NCBI GenBank assembly: GCA_009784095.1
Contig: WRDL01000006.1
Location: forward strand, 1 to 24,216
Source: Coriobacteriia bacterium
GTDB taxonomy: Bacteria; Actinomycetota; Coriobacteriia; WRKU01
DNA: 24,216 bases
Direction: 5' to 3'
Positions 14,721 to 21,734 of this stretch are shown piece after piece; position 1 is the first letter of the stretch; each line of letters begins with the position of its first letter. Below the pieces are notes generated by a model. That model was not told where the DNA came from, searched no databases, and worked only from the letters and a program-made list of their open reading frames with translations. Made by a program: the position numbers and the translations under genes.

Positions 14721-15569
14721 TCACCACTCCTCGGTCAGATGTTGCGTTAAGGCAATGAACTGCTCCGTATCGAGTGTCTCAGCACGCGAGGATCCATCGA
14801 TACCGGTCGCGGTGAGCGCCTGATCGATCGCTTCGGAGGGGTAGATGGCGCGCAGATTGTTGCGCAACGTCTTACGTCTCATCGCAAACGACGCGTCGAT
14901 GACCTCCCTAACCGCCCGGTAGCGTGTATGAGTCTCGAGCATGTTGGCGCGGTCGAGTCGGATCACCACCGAATCCACTCGAGGCGGAGGCAAGAAGTTG
15001 GAACGCGCGACCTCGAAATGGCCGGCCACTTTCGCAAGCAGAGCGAGTTTGACGGTATAGGCGCTGTAGTCCTTGGTCCCTTCCACGGCTCGCATGCGAT
15101 CGGCGACCTCGGCTTGCACCATGACCGTTGCACCGGTCATATCCGCGATGTTCTCGAACGCGCGCAGGACCACGGTGGCAGCGACCTGGTAGGGAAGATT
15201 CGCGACGAGCTTCGAGGCGATGCCCGTCAACTGCTCGGGTGGCTCACGCAGGATCCGCGCGGCGTCACCTTCGATGATCTCGACGCGTTTTGGATCGATC
15301 AGCTCGGCAAGCGGTCCGATCAGCGTGCGGTCATATTCGATCGCGATAATGCGCGCCACGCGTTCTTGGAGCGCGACGGTCAACGTCCCGATGCCGGGGC
15401 CGACCTCGAGTATCGTGTCGCTTGGCTCGAGCGCGGCAAGATCGATGATGCGTCCGATGGTGTTGTCGTCGATCAGGAAGTGCTGACCCAGCGACTTCTT
15501 GGTCGAGAGCCCCAGCTCTTGTAAGCGTGCGATGGTAGCACGCGGTGTGGCAAGTGGCGAGTAGATCAT
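14721..15569 (-). CDS. rsmA: 16S rRNA (adenine1518/1519-N6,N6)-dimethyltransferase
   Basis: 282 residues from MIYSPLATPRATIARL. It dimethylates two adjacent adenines near the 3' end of 16S rRNA, using SAM (KsgA family). Seen: KKSLGQHFLIDDN, SAM motif I LEVGPGIGTLT, acidic IAIEYD, and catalytic motif IV NLPYQVAA. A longer in-frame start at 15656 exists, but the ATG at 15569 overlaps the upstream stop (ATGA) and starts just before the family's conserved region, so it is preferred. Confidence 0.95.
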   Translation of the reverse strand: MIYSPLATPRATIARLQELGLSTKKSLGQHFLIDDNTIGRIIDLAALEPSDTILEVGPGIGTLTVALQERVARIIAIEYDRTLIGPLAELIDPKRVEIIEGDAARILREPPEQLTGIASKLVANLPYQVAATVVLRAFENIADMTGATVMVQAEVADRMRAVEGTKDYSAYTVKLALLAKVAGHFEVARSNFLPPPRVDSVVIRLDRANMLETHTRYRAVREVIDASFAMRRKTLRNNLRAIYPSEAIDQALTATGIDGSSRAETLDTEQFIALTQHLTEEW

Positions 15570-16285
15570 CGCGGCTCCGAGATCGGAAGGTCGGTCCCTT
15601 CCGTCACATCCCACCTCAGCAGCCCTTCGTATGAAGAGCGCATCGCGGTGTCCCACTCACGAACGTTCTTGATGAAGATCTGTATGGTCGCGCGTGCCTT
15701 ATCGAGCTTGTGCGCGTTCTCCTCCCTCAGCAATGCATCTACGTCATCGAGTCCCGAAAGGACGGTCGGCTCGCTGAGTGTGAACTCCGCGATGTTGGAC
15801 ACACTGGTGAGCGGCAACGTCACTGCTTGGGTCCCGAACGGATCTTGTCCGCTGCCGACGATCAACGCTGAGGCGGGTCGGCGTTGAGGGAATATCAGCG
15901 CTGTTCCACGCTGACGTTGCGCCCAGAAGATCTGCAGACGATCGATCAGCCCTTTCAGGCAAGCAGGGACCGAGGAGAAGTACACCGGAGTGATCCACAG
16001 CAATCCCGAGGCTTCGTTGAGCATGTCGACCAGCGTCGCCACACCGTCTTCATGCGCGCATTTGCCGGTCGCAACGCAGGTCAGACACCCGTTGCAGGGT
16101 TCTGTCCCACTCATGAGATCGAATGCGGATACGATGATCGTCTCCAGGTCAGCTACCTCACACGCATTGAACGCTTCGAGCGCCAGCGCGGCGCAGTTGC
16201 CGTCGCTGCGAGGGCTTCCCTGAACAACGAGCACCAATGGTCTGTCAGTTCCTTGATCAGGTAAAAGGTCGGATGGTGTATTCAC
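15566..16285 (-). CDS. Flavodoxin-fold NAD(P)H reductase / iron-sulfur flavoprotein-like
   Basis: 239 residues. VVQGSPRSDGNCAAL (about 20-34) is the FMN-phosphate loop of the NADPH-dependent FMN reductase family. CNGCLTCVATGKC (Cys64, 67, 70, 76) has the CX2CX2CX5C spacing of iron-sulfur flavoproteins. TPVYFSSVPACLKGLIDRL near residue 110 is the typical flavin-site follow-on. The enzyme probably passes electrons between a nicotinamide or ferredoxin and a small acceptor; the real substrate is unknown. It starts at GTG with GAGGAG 8 nt upstream. It is coupled to rsmA by ATGA and divergent from the PPTase gene. Confidence 0.82.
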   Translation of the reverse strand: MNTPSDLLPDQGTDRPLVLVVQGSPRSDGNCAALALEAFNACEVADLETIIVSAFDLMSGTEPCNGCLTCVATGKCAHEDGVATLVDMLNEASGLLWITPVYFSSVPACLKGLIDRLQIFWAQRQRGTALIFPQRRPASALIVGSGQDPFGTQAVTLPLTSVSNIAEFTLSEPTVLSGLDDVDALLREENAHKLDKARATIQIFIKNVREWDTAMRSSYEGLLRWDVTEGTDLPISEPR

Positions 16286-16310
16286 GACGGATACTCCTCT
16301 TCGCTATAAT
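16281..16310 (+). promoter_or_regulatory. Promoter of the PPTase gene
   Basis: TTCACG (16281-16286), 18 bp, TATAAT (16305-16310). Transcription would start near 16317. The -35 overlaps the start of the divergent flavoprotein gene. Confidence 0.6.
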
Positions 16311-16353
16311 CACACTCATGATTATACCTTCTCGCGAACAGAGGTCTGATGAG

Positions 16354-17031
16354 ATGGACGTGGTGAGACCTGAACGTAGCTCCTCGCTCGATACTGCAGG
16401 TGCGAGCGCGTCACTCGACGGTGCGCTGGTCATGCTCGCCCGAATCACTCCCGCGGTCATCACCCATCTGCATCAGCGTTTCGATACGCTCGATGAGCAA
16501 GATCGACTTTTCGTGAACGCAGCTCCTTCCCCTCTGCGCCAGGCGCTGCGTATCGCCCAGATCGACCTGGCGCGTACCGCAGCGTTGCGGTTGGGACTCG
16601 AGCATGAAGCGGTCAAGTTGCACGCTGATGAAAAAGGACGCCCACGCATCATCACACCGGTCGGTCCTGTTCTCTTCCTAAGCGTCAGCCATAACAAGGA
16701 TGCTCTTGCGATCGCGCTCAGTGCCAATCGGATCGGAGTCGATATCGAGCTGCTCCACGCGTTACCGCACCAGCCGATCACGATGCTGTTCTCGCCTGTT
16801 GAGCTTGAAGGCATCGTCGACGACGATGCTTTCACCCGCGCGTGGGTGCGCAAAGAGGCGTATGCAAAGTGGCTGGGTAGCGGACTGCGCGATGCTCTCG
16901 CCGAGGGAGTCTATGAGACCGAGACGATCGTGACCACCAAAGTGCTCGACGATCAGACACACTACCTGGGACTCGCCGGTCAGGATTGTGCACGTGCGAC
17001 CATGACTGAGGTGTCACTCGTTGCTCTCTAG
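16354..17031 (+). CDS. Sfp-type 4'-phosphopantetheinyl transferase
   Basis: About 225 residues from MDVVRPERSS. It moves 4'-phosphopantetheine from CoA to a carrier-protein serine. Seen: GRPRI, SVSHNKDALAIAL, the Mg-binding IGVDIELL and WVRKEAYAKWLGSGL (W-KEA motif). The N-terminal half (LARTAALRLGLEHEAVKL) fits the Sfp/EntD layout. The carrier protein it serves is not in the window. Start choice: ATG 16354 has AGAGG 9 nt upstream and gives a leader of about 37 nt from the promoter at 16281-16310. ATG 16318 would give a leaderless transcript and 12 extra residues and remains possible; 16237 is upstream of the promoter and rejected. It ends 23 bp from the convergent lysS stop. Confidence 0.87.
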   Translation: MDVVRPERSSSLDTAGASASLDGALVMLARITPAVITHLHQRFDTLDEQDRLFVNAAPSPLRQALRIAQIDLARTAALRLGLEHEAVKLHADEKGRPRIITPVGPVLFLSVSHNKDALAIALSANRIGVDIELLHALPHQPITMLFSPVELEGIVDDDAFTRAWVRKEAYAKWLGSGLRDALAEGVYETETIVTTKVLDDQTHYLGLAGQDCARATMTEVSLVAL

Positions 17032-17054
17032 ATAAGATACCGGGGTACGTCGAC

Positions 17055-18479
17055 CTATCCCGCTTCCGGCTCACCTGTCTCGGGGCGCATCTGCGGGAAC
17101 AGCAATACATCGCGGATCGAAGCGCTGTCGGTAAGCAACATCACCAATCGATCGATGCCGATACCCATACCACCGGCCGGTGGCATGCCGTACTCTTGGG
17201 CGCGCAGATAATCCTCGTCCACGCTCATCGCTTCCATATCACCTGCCGCCTTGGCGCGGGCTTGGTCCTCGAAGCGTTGGCGCTGATCGACCGGGTCGAT
17301 CAACTCGGAGAATGCGTTGGCGAACTCTCGACCGGCGATGAACAGCTCGAAACGATCGCAATAGATCGGATCCTCTTCATTGCGTCGCGACAGCGGTGAT
17401 ACCTCAGCGGGATAGCGATAGACGAACGTCGGCTCCCAAAGCGTCGTCTCGACGAGCTTCTCGAACAGCTCAAGTAGGAGCTTTCCGCTCCCATAGGAGT
17501 CCTCGTAGAAGATCTCGTGCTCATCGCAGAGCGCGCGCAGCTCATCGACGCTTGAGTGCGCGGAGAGTGGGCGCTGCAGCCGCTCGCTGATCAGCTCGTC
17601 CATCGTCACGCGGCGCCATGGTGAGGCGAGCGAGACCGCTCGGTCCTGATAGCTCAACTCGAGTGTACCCAATATCTCTTGTGCGACCGTTGTGATCAGC
17701 CCTTCGGCAAGCTCCATCATCGTCTCCATCGAGCCATATGCCTGATACATCTCGATCATGGTGAACTCGGGATTATGGCGTGTTGAGAGCCCTTCATTAC
17801 GAAATGAACGGTTGATCTCGAAGACCTTCTCGAAACCGCCGACGAGCAGACGTTTCAGATAGAGTTCGGGCGCAATGCGCAGATAGAGCGGCATGTCGAG
17901 CGTGTTGTGGTGGGTGACGAACGGGCGTGCGACCGCTCCGCCCGCGATCGGGTGAAGCATCGGCGTCTCGACCTCGAGGTATCCTTGCTCCTCCATGTAG
18001 CGACGGATCGCGGAGATTATCTTAAAGCGCATCAGGAAGGTCTCGCGTACCTCGGGGTTGGCGATCAGATCGACGTAGCGCTGGCGATAGCGTGTCTCGG
18101 TATCGGTCAGTCCATGGAACTTCTCGGGGAGTGTGCGCAACGCCTTGCTCAACAACTCGAGGCGTGCCGGTTGCACCGAGAGTTCACCGCGTCGAGTCCG
18201 AAGGACCGTTCCCTCGGCGAAAATCCAGTCGCCGACCCCGAAAGACATCGCGCGCGCAAAACCTTCTTCATCGAGCGCGTTGGCGCGTATGAACAACTGG
18301 AGGTCACCGGTCGCGTCACGGATGACCAAAAACAGGATCTTTCCTTGATCGCGCTTGGCGACCACGCGTCCGGCGACGCTCGTCACCTCATCGGTGCTTA
18401 CACCGGGCTCAAGATCGACATAGGTATCAGCGAGCTGCGCGGCGCGCGAGGCGGGCATAAATCCAGATGCATAATCCAT
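17055..18479 (-). CDS. lysS: Lysyl-tRNA synthetase, class II
   Basis: 474 residues, a little shorter than the ~500 of E. coli LysS. An N-terminal OB-fold (VAGRVVAKRDQGKILFLVIRD) precedes the class II core. Motif 2 is FEINRSFRNEGLSTRHNPEFTM broken at its loop; motif 3 is GGMGIGIDRLVMLLTD. REFANAFSELIDP and SIRDVLLFPQMRP are LysRS signatures. It charges tRNA-Lys in the cytoplasm. A GGTGA lies 5-6 nt before the ATG. It follows greA across a repeat-filled gap of 169 bp. Confidence 0.96.
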   Translation of the reverse strand: MDYASGFMPASRAAQLADTYVDLEPGVSTDEVTSVAGRVVAKRDQGKILFLVIRDATGDLQLFIRANALDEEGFARAMSFGVGDWIFAEGTVLRTRRGELSVQPARLELLSKALRTLPEKFHGLTDTETRYRQRYVDLIANPEVRETFLMRFKIISAIRRYMEEQGYLEVETPMLHPIAGGAVARPFVTHHNTLDMPLYLRIAPELYLKRLLVGGFEKVFEINRSFRNEGLSTRHNPEFTMIEMYQAYGSMETMMELAEGLITTVAQEILGTLELSYQDRAVSLASPWRRVTMDELISERLQRPLSAHSSVDELRALCDEHEIFYEDSYGSGKLLLELFEKLVETTLWEPTFVYRYPAEVSPLSRRNEEDPIYCDRFELFIAGREFANAFSELIDPVDQRQRFEDQARAKAAGDMEAMSVDEDYLRAQEYGMPPAGGMGIGIDRLVMLLTDSASIRDVLLFPQMRPETGEPEAG

Positions 18480-18533
18480 AAGTCACCATTCTCTTGTGAG
18501 CAATAGTCCTAATAATATCAGGTCTGAGGGATT

Positions 18534-18628
18534 GGGACAGTAGGGTCGGTTCCTTTCGTCCCATTCGGGACAGGAGGCTACGACCCGGGCACCCAAAATG
18601 GGACGAAAGGAACCGACCCTACTGTCCC
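18534..18628. repeat. Perfect 32-bp inverted repeat of the REP-like family (REPIN-like)
   Basis: Left arm 18534-18565 and right arm 18597-18628 are exact reverse complements over 32 bp, with a 31-bp spacer. The left arm contains GTCGGTTCCTTTCGTCCCA. Transcripts would form a long hairpin 20 nt after the greA stop, which could end greA transcription or protect its mRNA. Two inverted REPs with a short spacer is the REPIN layout. Confidence 0.9.
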
Positions 18629-18648
18629 GTCCGAGACTGCCGTTCTGT

Positions 18649-19125
18649 TTACTTGGTGGGTTTGATCGAGGTGATCTTGACCTTGACCACACCGCTGGGC
18701 GCAGTGATCTCGACCATCTCGCCCTCTTTTTTACCGAGCAGGGCCGAGCCTATGGGAGCGTCGACGCTCATCATCCCGTTAAGCGGGTTTGCGTTCGCGC
18801 TTGCAACGATATCGTAGGTCGACTGTTTTCTCGTCTTCGTATTGGTGTATTTGACCGTGGTCCCAATGCGGACGGTCTTCACGTTATTGGAGGGCTTGAC
18901 GATGATCGCACCGTCAAGGATTCGCTCGATCTCCGCAATACGGCTCTCGATGAAGCCTTGCTCATTCTTGGCATCGTCATATTCGCTATTCTCGCTCAGA
19001 TCTCCAAAACTCTTCGCTTGAGCAATGCGATCGATAACGGCGGGGCGCTTGACTTCGACAAGCTCGGTCAGCTCTGCTTCCAGAGCTTCTTTGCCTGCGA
19101 TCGTTAGTTCAACTCGTTCCGTCAT
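18649..19125 (-). CDS. greA: Transcription elongation factor GreA
   Basis: 158 residues, standard length. It rescues backtracked RNA polymerase by stimulating transcript cleavage. The coiled-coil tip GDLSENSEYDDAKNEQ carries the acidic Asp42/Glu45 pair needed for cleavage. The C-terminal FKBP-like domain has DAPIGSALLGKKEGEMVEI. The Shine-Dalgarno AAGGA lies 6 nt before the ATG. The 250-bp gap upstream holds its promoter: TTGTGT-17-TATTAC or a TATAAA nearer the gene are candidates, neither strong. Confidence 0.97.
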   Translation of the reverse strand: MTERVELTIAGKEALEAELTELVEVKRPAVIDRIAQAKSFGDLSENSEYDDAKNEQGFIESRIAEIERILDGAIIVKPSNNVKTVRIGTTVKYTNTKTRKQSTYDIVASANANPLNGMMSVDAPIGSALLGKKEGEMVEITAPSGVVKVKITSIKPTK

Positions 19126-19312
19126 TTCGTTTCCTTAACCTCTGTTACCTGCCTTCGGGAACCCGTGAGTCACAAGTCCCGTTTTTTATATCTGCACTAT
19201 GGTAATACAAATCTTTGATGATGTACACAAAAAAATTGAGAGGTAGAGCGCCTACGCACTTGACCTGCAAGTACGCACGATTCTCACTCTCCACAACTTC
19301 CAAAACACACAC

Positions 19313-19335
19313 AAACGACGCGTTATGCGCCGTTT
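19313..19335 (-). terminator. Possible terminator of tatA
   Basis: Arms AAACG.CGC / GCG.CGTTT with a short loop, about 40 nt past the tatA stop, followed on the minus strand by GTGTGTGTTTTGG. The stem is modest and the U-tract broken. Confidence 0.4.
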
Positions 19336-19375
19336 GGATGTTTTAGTTCTCTACTCAGATGATCGAGTGTATGGT

Positions 19376-19723
19376 CTACTCGACGACCTCGTCCTCATAG
19401 ACGATCTTGGCTACTGTGCGGTCCGGATCGATAACAGGCTGCTCGAGCTCATCTTCGTAGATCACCTGCGCGACCTTACGACCGGGCTCGACTTGAACTG
19501 TCTGCTCTGCTGCGTACACCGCGGGATCTTGGGCCTCGGCCTCCGCAACGTCTCCGGCCTCTGCCATCTCCTCGCTGAACTCCGACATGCCCTTGCGTAC
19601 TTCCTTCATCGTCGATCCGAACATCTTGCCCAACTTGGGTAGATTCTTGGGTCCGAAGACGACGAAGACAATGAACGCGATAACCGCGATGAGTAGTATC
19701 TCAGGAAGTCCCAAACTGTTCAT
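19376..19723 (-). CDS. tatA: Sec-independent protein translocase subunit TatA
   Basis: 115 residues. It starts MNSLGLPEILLIAVIAFIVF, one TM helix, then FGPKNLPKLGKMFG (the FGP hinge and amphipathic helix), as in TatA/TatE. TatA forms the pore for folded proteins. The tail is long, acidic and contains two copies of a short motif: KVAQVIYEDELE (about 83-94) and TVAKIVYEDEVVE (about 103-115). GGAGAAG about 4 nt before the ATG supports the start. tatC is not nearby. TatB versus TatA cannot be fully settled, but the Leu-Pro-Glu start favours TatA. Confidence 0.9.
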   Translation of the reverse strand: MNSLGLPEILLIAVIAFIVFVVFGPKNLPKLGKMFGSTMKEVRKGMSEFSEEMAEAGDVAEAEAQDPAVYAAEQTVQVEPGRKVAQVIYEDELEQPVIDPDRTVAKIVYEDEVVE

Positions 19724-19881
19724 AACACTTCTCCATTCATTTTTCCAGCTCTCTGCGTTTTTCGCACCTATAAGCCTAACGTAATAACAACTGCGCGTAA
19801 AGCGACACGACCGTGCGCACCGTTCAGGCTCAAAAGTCGTCCCACCAGAGGTGTCTCATACGGATGTGGGCCACCGGATAG

Positions 19882-20682
19882 CTACATTTCCGCATTCGCG
19901 GTCGCGTCTTTACAGTCGCACGCGTCGCGCTCGCACGGGATGTGCGGGATCATATCGGTCAGAAGGGTCTTGACCTTGCTGAGATTTTCAGCAAAGACCT
20001 TCATCACCTCGGCATTGCTGACCGCATCTGCGCTGTCGGCGCCCGCGTCATAGTCGGTGATCAGCGCGATCCCGCAGTAGCACATATCGAGTTCGTGCGC
20101 GAGATAGCACTCCGGATACTGTGTCATGTTGATGACCTCCCACCGAGCGGAGGCAAACCACTCAGACTCCGCACGTGTCGAGAATCGGGGGCCCTGGATC
20201 GTGACGACCGTTCCCTTTGAGTGATAGTCGATACCGGTCTGCTTGCAACTCTCGATCGCGATCGCACGTAGTTCGGGGCAGTAGGGATCAGCGCTTGAGA
20301 CGTGGGTCACCTGGGGGCCATCGAAGAACGTGTCCTTGCGTCCGGTGGTACGATCGACGAACTGGTCGAGGATCACGAACTCACCCGGATCGATACCGGC
20401 ACGCAATGAACCGCACGCACACGGACCGATGATGCGCTGCGCGCCGAGTTCGTTCATCGCACACAGGTTCGCGCGGTAGTTGATCATATGCGGAGGGATC
20501 TGATGCTTTGAGCCGTGACGAGGTAAGAACGCGACCGTCTTGTCGCCGATCTTACCGATACGCAACTCGTCGGAAGGGTCGCCATAGGGGGTCTTGACCG
20601 CGATCGAGGAGCTGTCCTCGAGCAGATCATAGAAACCTGAACCGCCGAATACTCCGACATCCACTTGCGGATACGTGCTCAT
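19882..20682 (-). CDS. mtnP: S-methyl-5'-thioadenosine phosphorylase (MTAP/PNP family)
   Basis: 266 residues from MSTYPQVDVGVFGGSGFYDL. It splits methylthioadenosine with phosphate to adenine and methylthioribose-1-phosphate (polyamine and methionine salvage). Seen: GGSGFY, LPRHGSKHQIPPHMINYRAN, QGPRFSTRAESEW, NMTQYPECYLAHELDMCY and ITDYDAGAD. The two Asp of TDYD favour a 6-aminopurine over guanosine or inosine, though MTI phosphorylases are close. The C-terminus is Cys-rich (CERDACDC). A longer frame to 20949 exists but the ATG at 20682 overlaps the DUF2085 stop (ATGA) and fits the family start. Confidence 0.92.
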   Translation of the reverse strand: MSTYPQVDVGVFGGSGFYDLLEDSSSIAVKTPYGDPSDELRIGKIGDKTVAFLPRHGSKHQIPPHMINYRANLCAMNELGAQRIIGPCACGSLRAGIDPGEFVILDQFVDRTTGRKDTFFDGPQVTHVSSADPYCPELRAIAIESCKQTGIDYHSKGTVVTIQGPRFSTRAESEWFASARWEVINMTQYPECYLAHELDMCYCGIALITDYDAGADSADAVSNAEVMKVFAENLSKVKTLLTDMIPHIPCERDACDCKDATANAEM

Positions 20683-21368
20683 AGCATGACCTCCATCGCC
20701 CATAACTGCAGCCCAATACAGAGTATTATGATAGCGCACGCGATGGGAAGCGCCCAAATGAGCGGCTCGATCAGATCGCGCCATGACTCGACACTTTGTC
20801 GGTACCGCGGGAGCAGCCCGACTATGACCAGTGCGAGTAGCCAGAATGTCACTATGATGAGTATACCGACAAGCCCGGCGGCCAGCGGTCCAAGTAGCGG
20901 ACAGATGATATAGATGAACAGCAGTCCGAGCGGGACGCTTGCCAGCCAAATGGACATCTCTTTGGTGGTGTTCAGTATCTTATCGGCTGAAATGAACTTC
21001 GCCAGCGACTCGATTAGGATCGCATAGAGTACGACTCCCATCGCGGATCCGAACATAATGCCGGTCAGAATGCGCGCGAAGTTGTTCGTCTCATAAAATC
21101 CCAGATAGGATCCGAACCCATCGAAGCCAATGGCAAAGGTCGCTATTGCAGCGGCGACGAAGAACGCGGTCGAGGGAAGCCCGACGCGTTGTGCGCCTTT
21201 ATAGAGCACGAACAGTAGGACGAGCGTGATGGTGATGCCGACATACATTCCGGTACAACGCGCGCAGACCGGGAGCTGTACCCCGCCATAGATGAATGAG
21301 CGCTCGGGCATCTGATGGCATAGCCCGAAGCCCAGTAGGTGCAGTATTTCTTTATATAGGTTCATCAT
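20679..21368 (-). CDS. DUF2085 polytopic membrane protein
   Basis: About 229 residues from MMNLYKEILHLLG. The N-terminus has the DUF2085 signature CHQMPERSFIYGGVQLPVCARCTGMY: a CHQ and a CARC motif that could bind metal. About six membrane segments follow. Function is unknown in the family. The ATG at 21368 (or 21365) is chosen; the frame also has a TTG at 21395 immediately after the tRNA 3' end, which is unlikely. It lies 27 nt after tRNA-Pro and is coupled to mtnP by ATGA, so all three may share a transcript. Confidence 0.85.
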   Translation of the reverse strand: MMNLYKEILHLLGFGLCHQMPERSFIYGGVQLPVCARCTGMYVGITITLVLLFVLYKGAQRVGLPSTAFFVAAAIATFAIGFDGFGSYLGFYETNNFARILTGIMFGSAMGVVLYAILIESLAKFISADKILNTTKEMSIWLASVPLGLLFIYIICPLLGPLAAGLVGILIIVTFWLLALVIVGLLPRYRQSVESWRDLIEPLIWALPIACAIIILCIGLQLWAMEVML

Positions 21369-21395
21369 CCGTTCATCTCGATGAAGTGTATGCAA

Positions 21396-21472
21396 TGGTC
21401 GGGATGACTGGATTTGAACCAGCGGCCTCTCGGTCCCGAACCGAACGCTCTACCAAACTGAGCCACATCCCG
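21396..21472 (-). tRNA. tRNA-Pro (anticodon CGG)
   Basis: 77 nt including encoded CCA. Acceptor arms CGGGATG and CATCCCG pair. The anticodon arm TTCGG, loop TTCGGGA, CCGAG puts CGG at 34-36. The T-arm contains GGTTCAAATCC. It closely resembles bacterial tRNA-Pro(CGG). Confidence 0.95.
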
Positions 21473-21489
21473 TTCGTACTATCCTAACA

Positions 21490-21664
21490 TAATGGGGCAG
21501 CAGGGTCGGTACCTTTCGACCACGTAAAATGGGACGGGGGGTCAACCCTGTTGTCACGAAAATGGGACAAAAGGATCCGACCCCACTGTCACGAAAATGG
21601 GATGGGAGGGTCCGACCCCACAACCACGTAAAACGGGACAAAAGGAACCGACCCCACTGTCCCA
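21490..21664. repeat. Cluster of five degenerate REP-like units
   Basis: One unit runs forward (GGGTCGGTACCTTTCG, about 21493-21525). Four run in the other direction: GGGACGGGGGGTCAACCCTG (from about 21530), GGGACAAAAGGATCCGACCC (about 21563), GATGGGAGGGTCCGACCCC (about 21601) and GGGACAAAAGGAACCGACCC (about 21634). Linkers such as GTCACGAAAAT and CCACGTAAAA also recur. With the hairpin at 21669-21690 this fills the 262-bp gap between tRNA-Pro and the cytochrome gene. Confidence 0.85.
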
Positions 21665-21668
21665 ACGA

Positions 21669-21690
21669 AAGGAGCCCCGAAGGGCTCCTT
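21669..21690 (-). terminator. Hairpin terminator of the multiheme cytochrome gene
   Basis: 9-bp perfect stem AAGGAGCCC / GGGCTCCTT. On the minus-strand RNA the loop is UUCG closed by C-G, a very stable tetraloop. It lies 45 nt past the cytochrome stop, followed by a short broken T-run (TCGTT). Confidence 0.75.
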
Positions 21691-21734
21691 GTCAGATCGA
21701 TGGTAAGACGAAGGGGATCGACCCTAACATCCTA

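Noticed and set aside
19236..19300. tRNA-like piece containing GGTAGAGCGC and an ACTTG/CAAGT arm
   Set aside because: The loop is 5 nt rather than 7, no T-arm or acceptor stem can be formed, and the rest does not fit. It may be a decayed tRNA at most.
19882..20949. 355-residue form of the MTA phosphorylase
   Set aside because: The extra 89 residues lie inside the DUF2085 gene in another frame; the ATG at 20682 has the ATGA overlap and the family's start.
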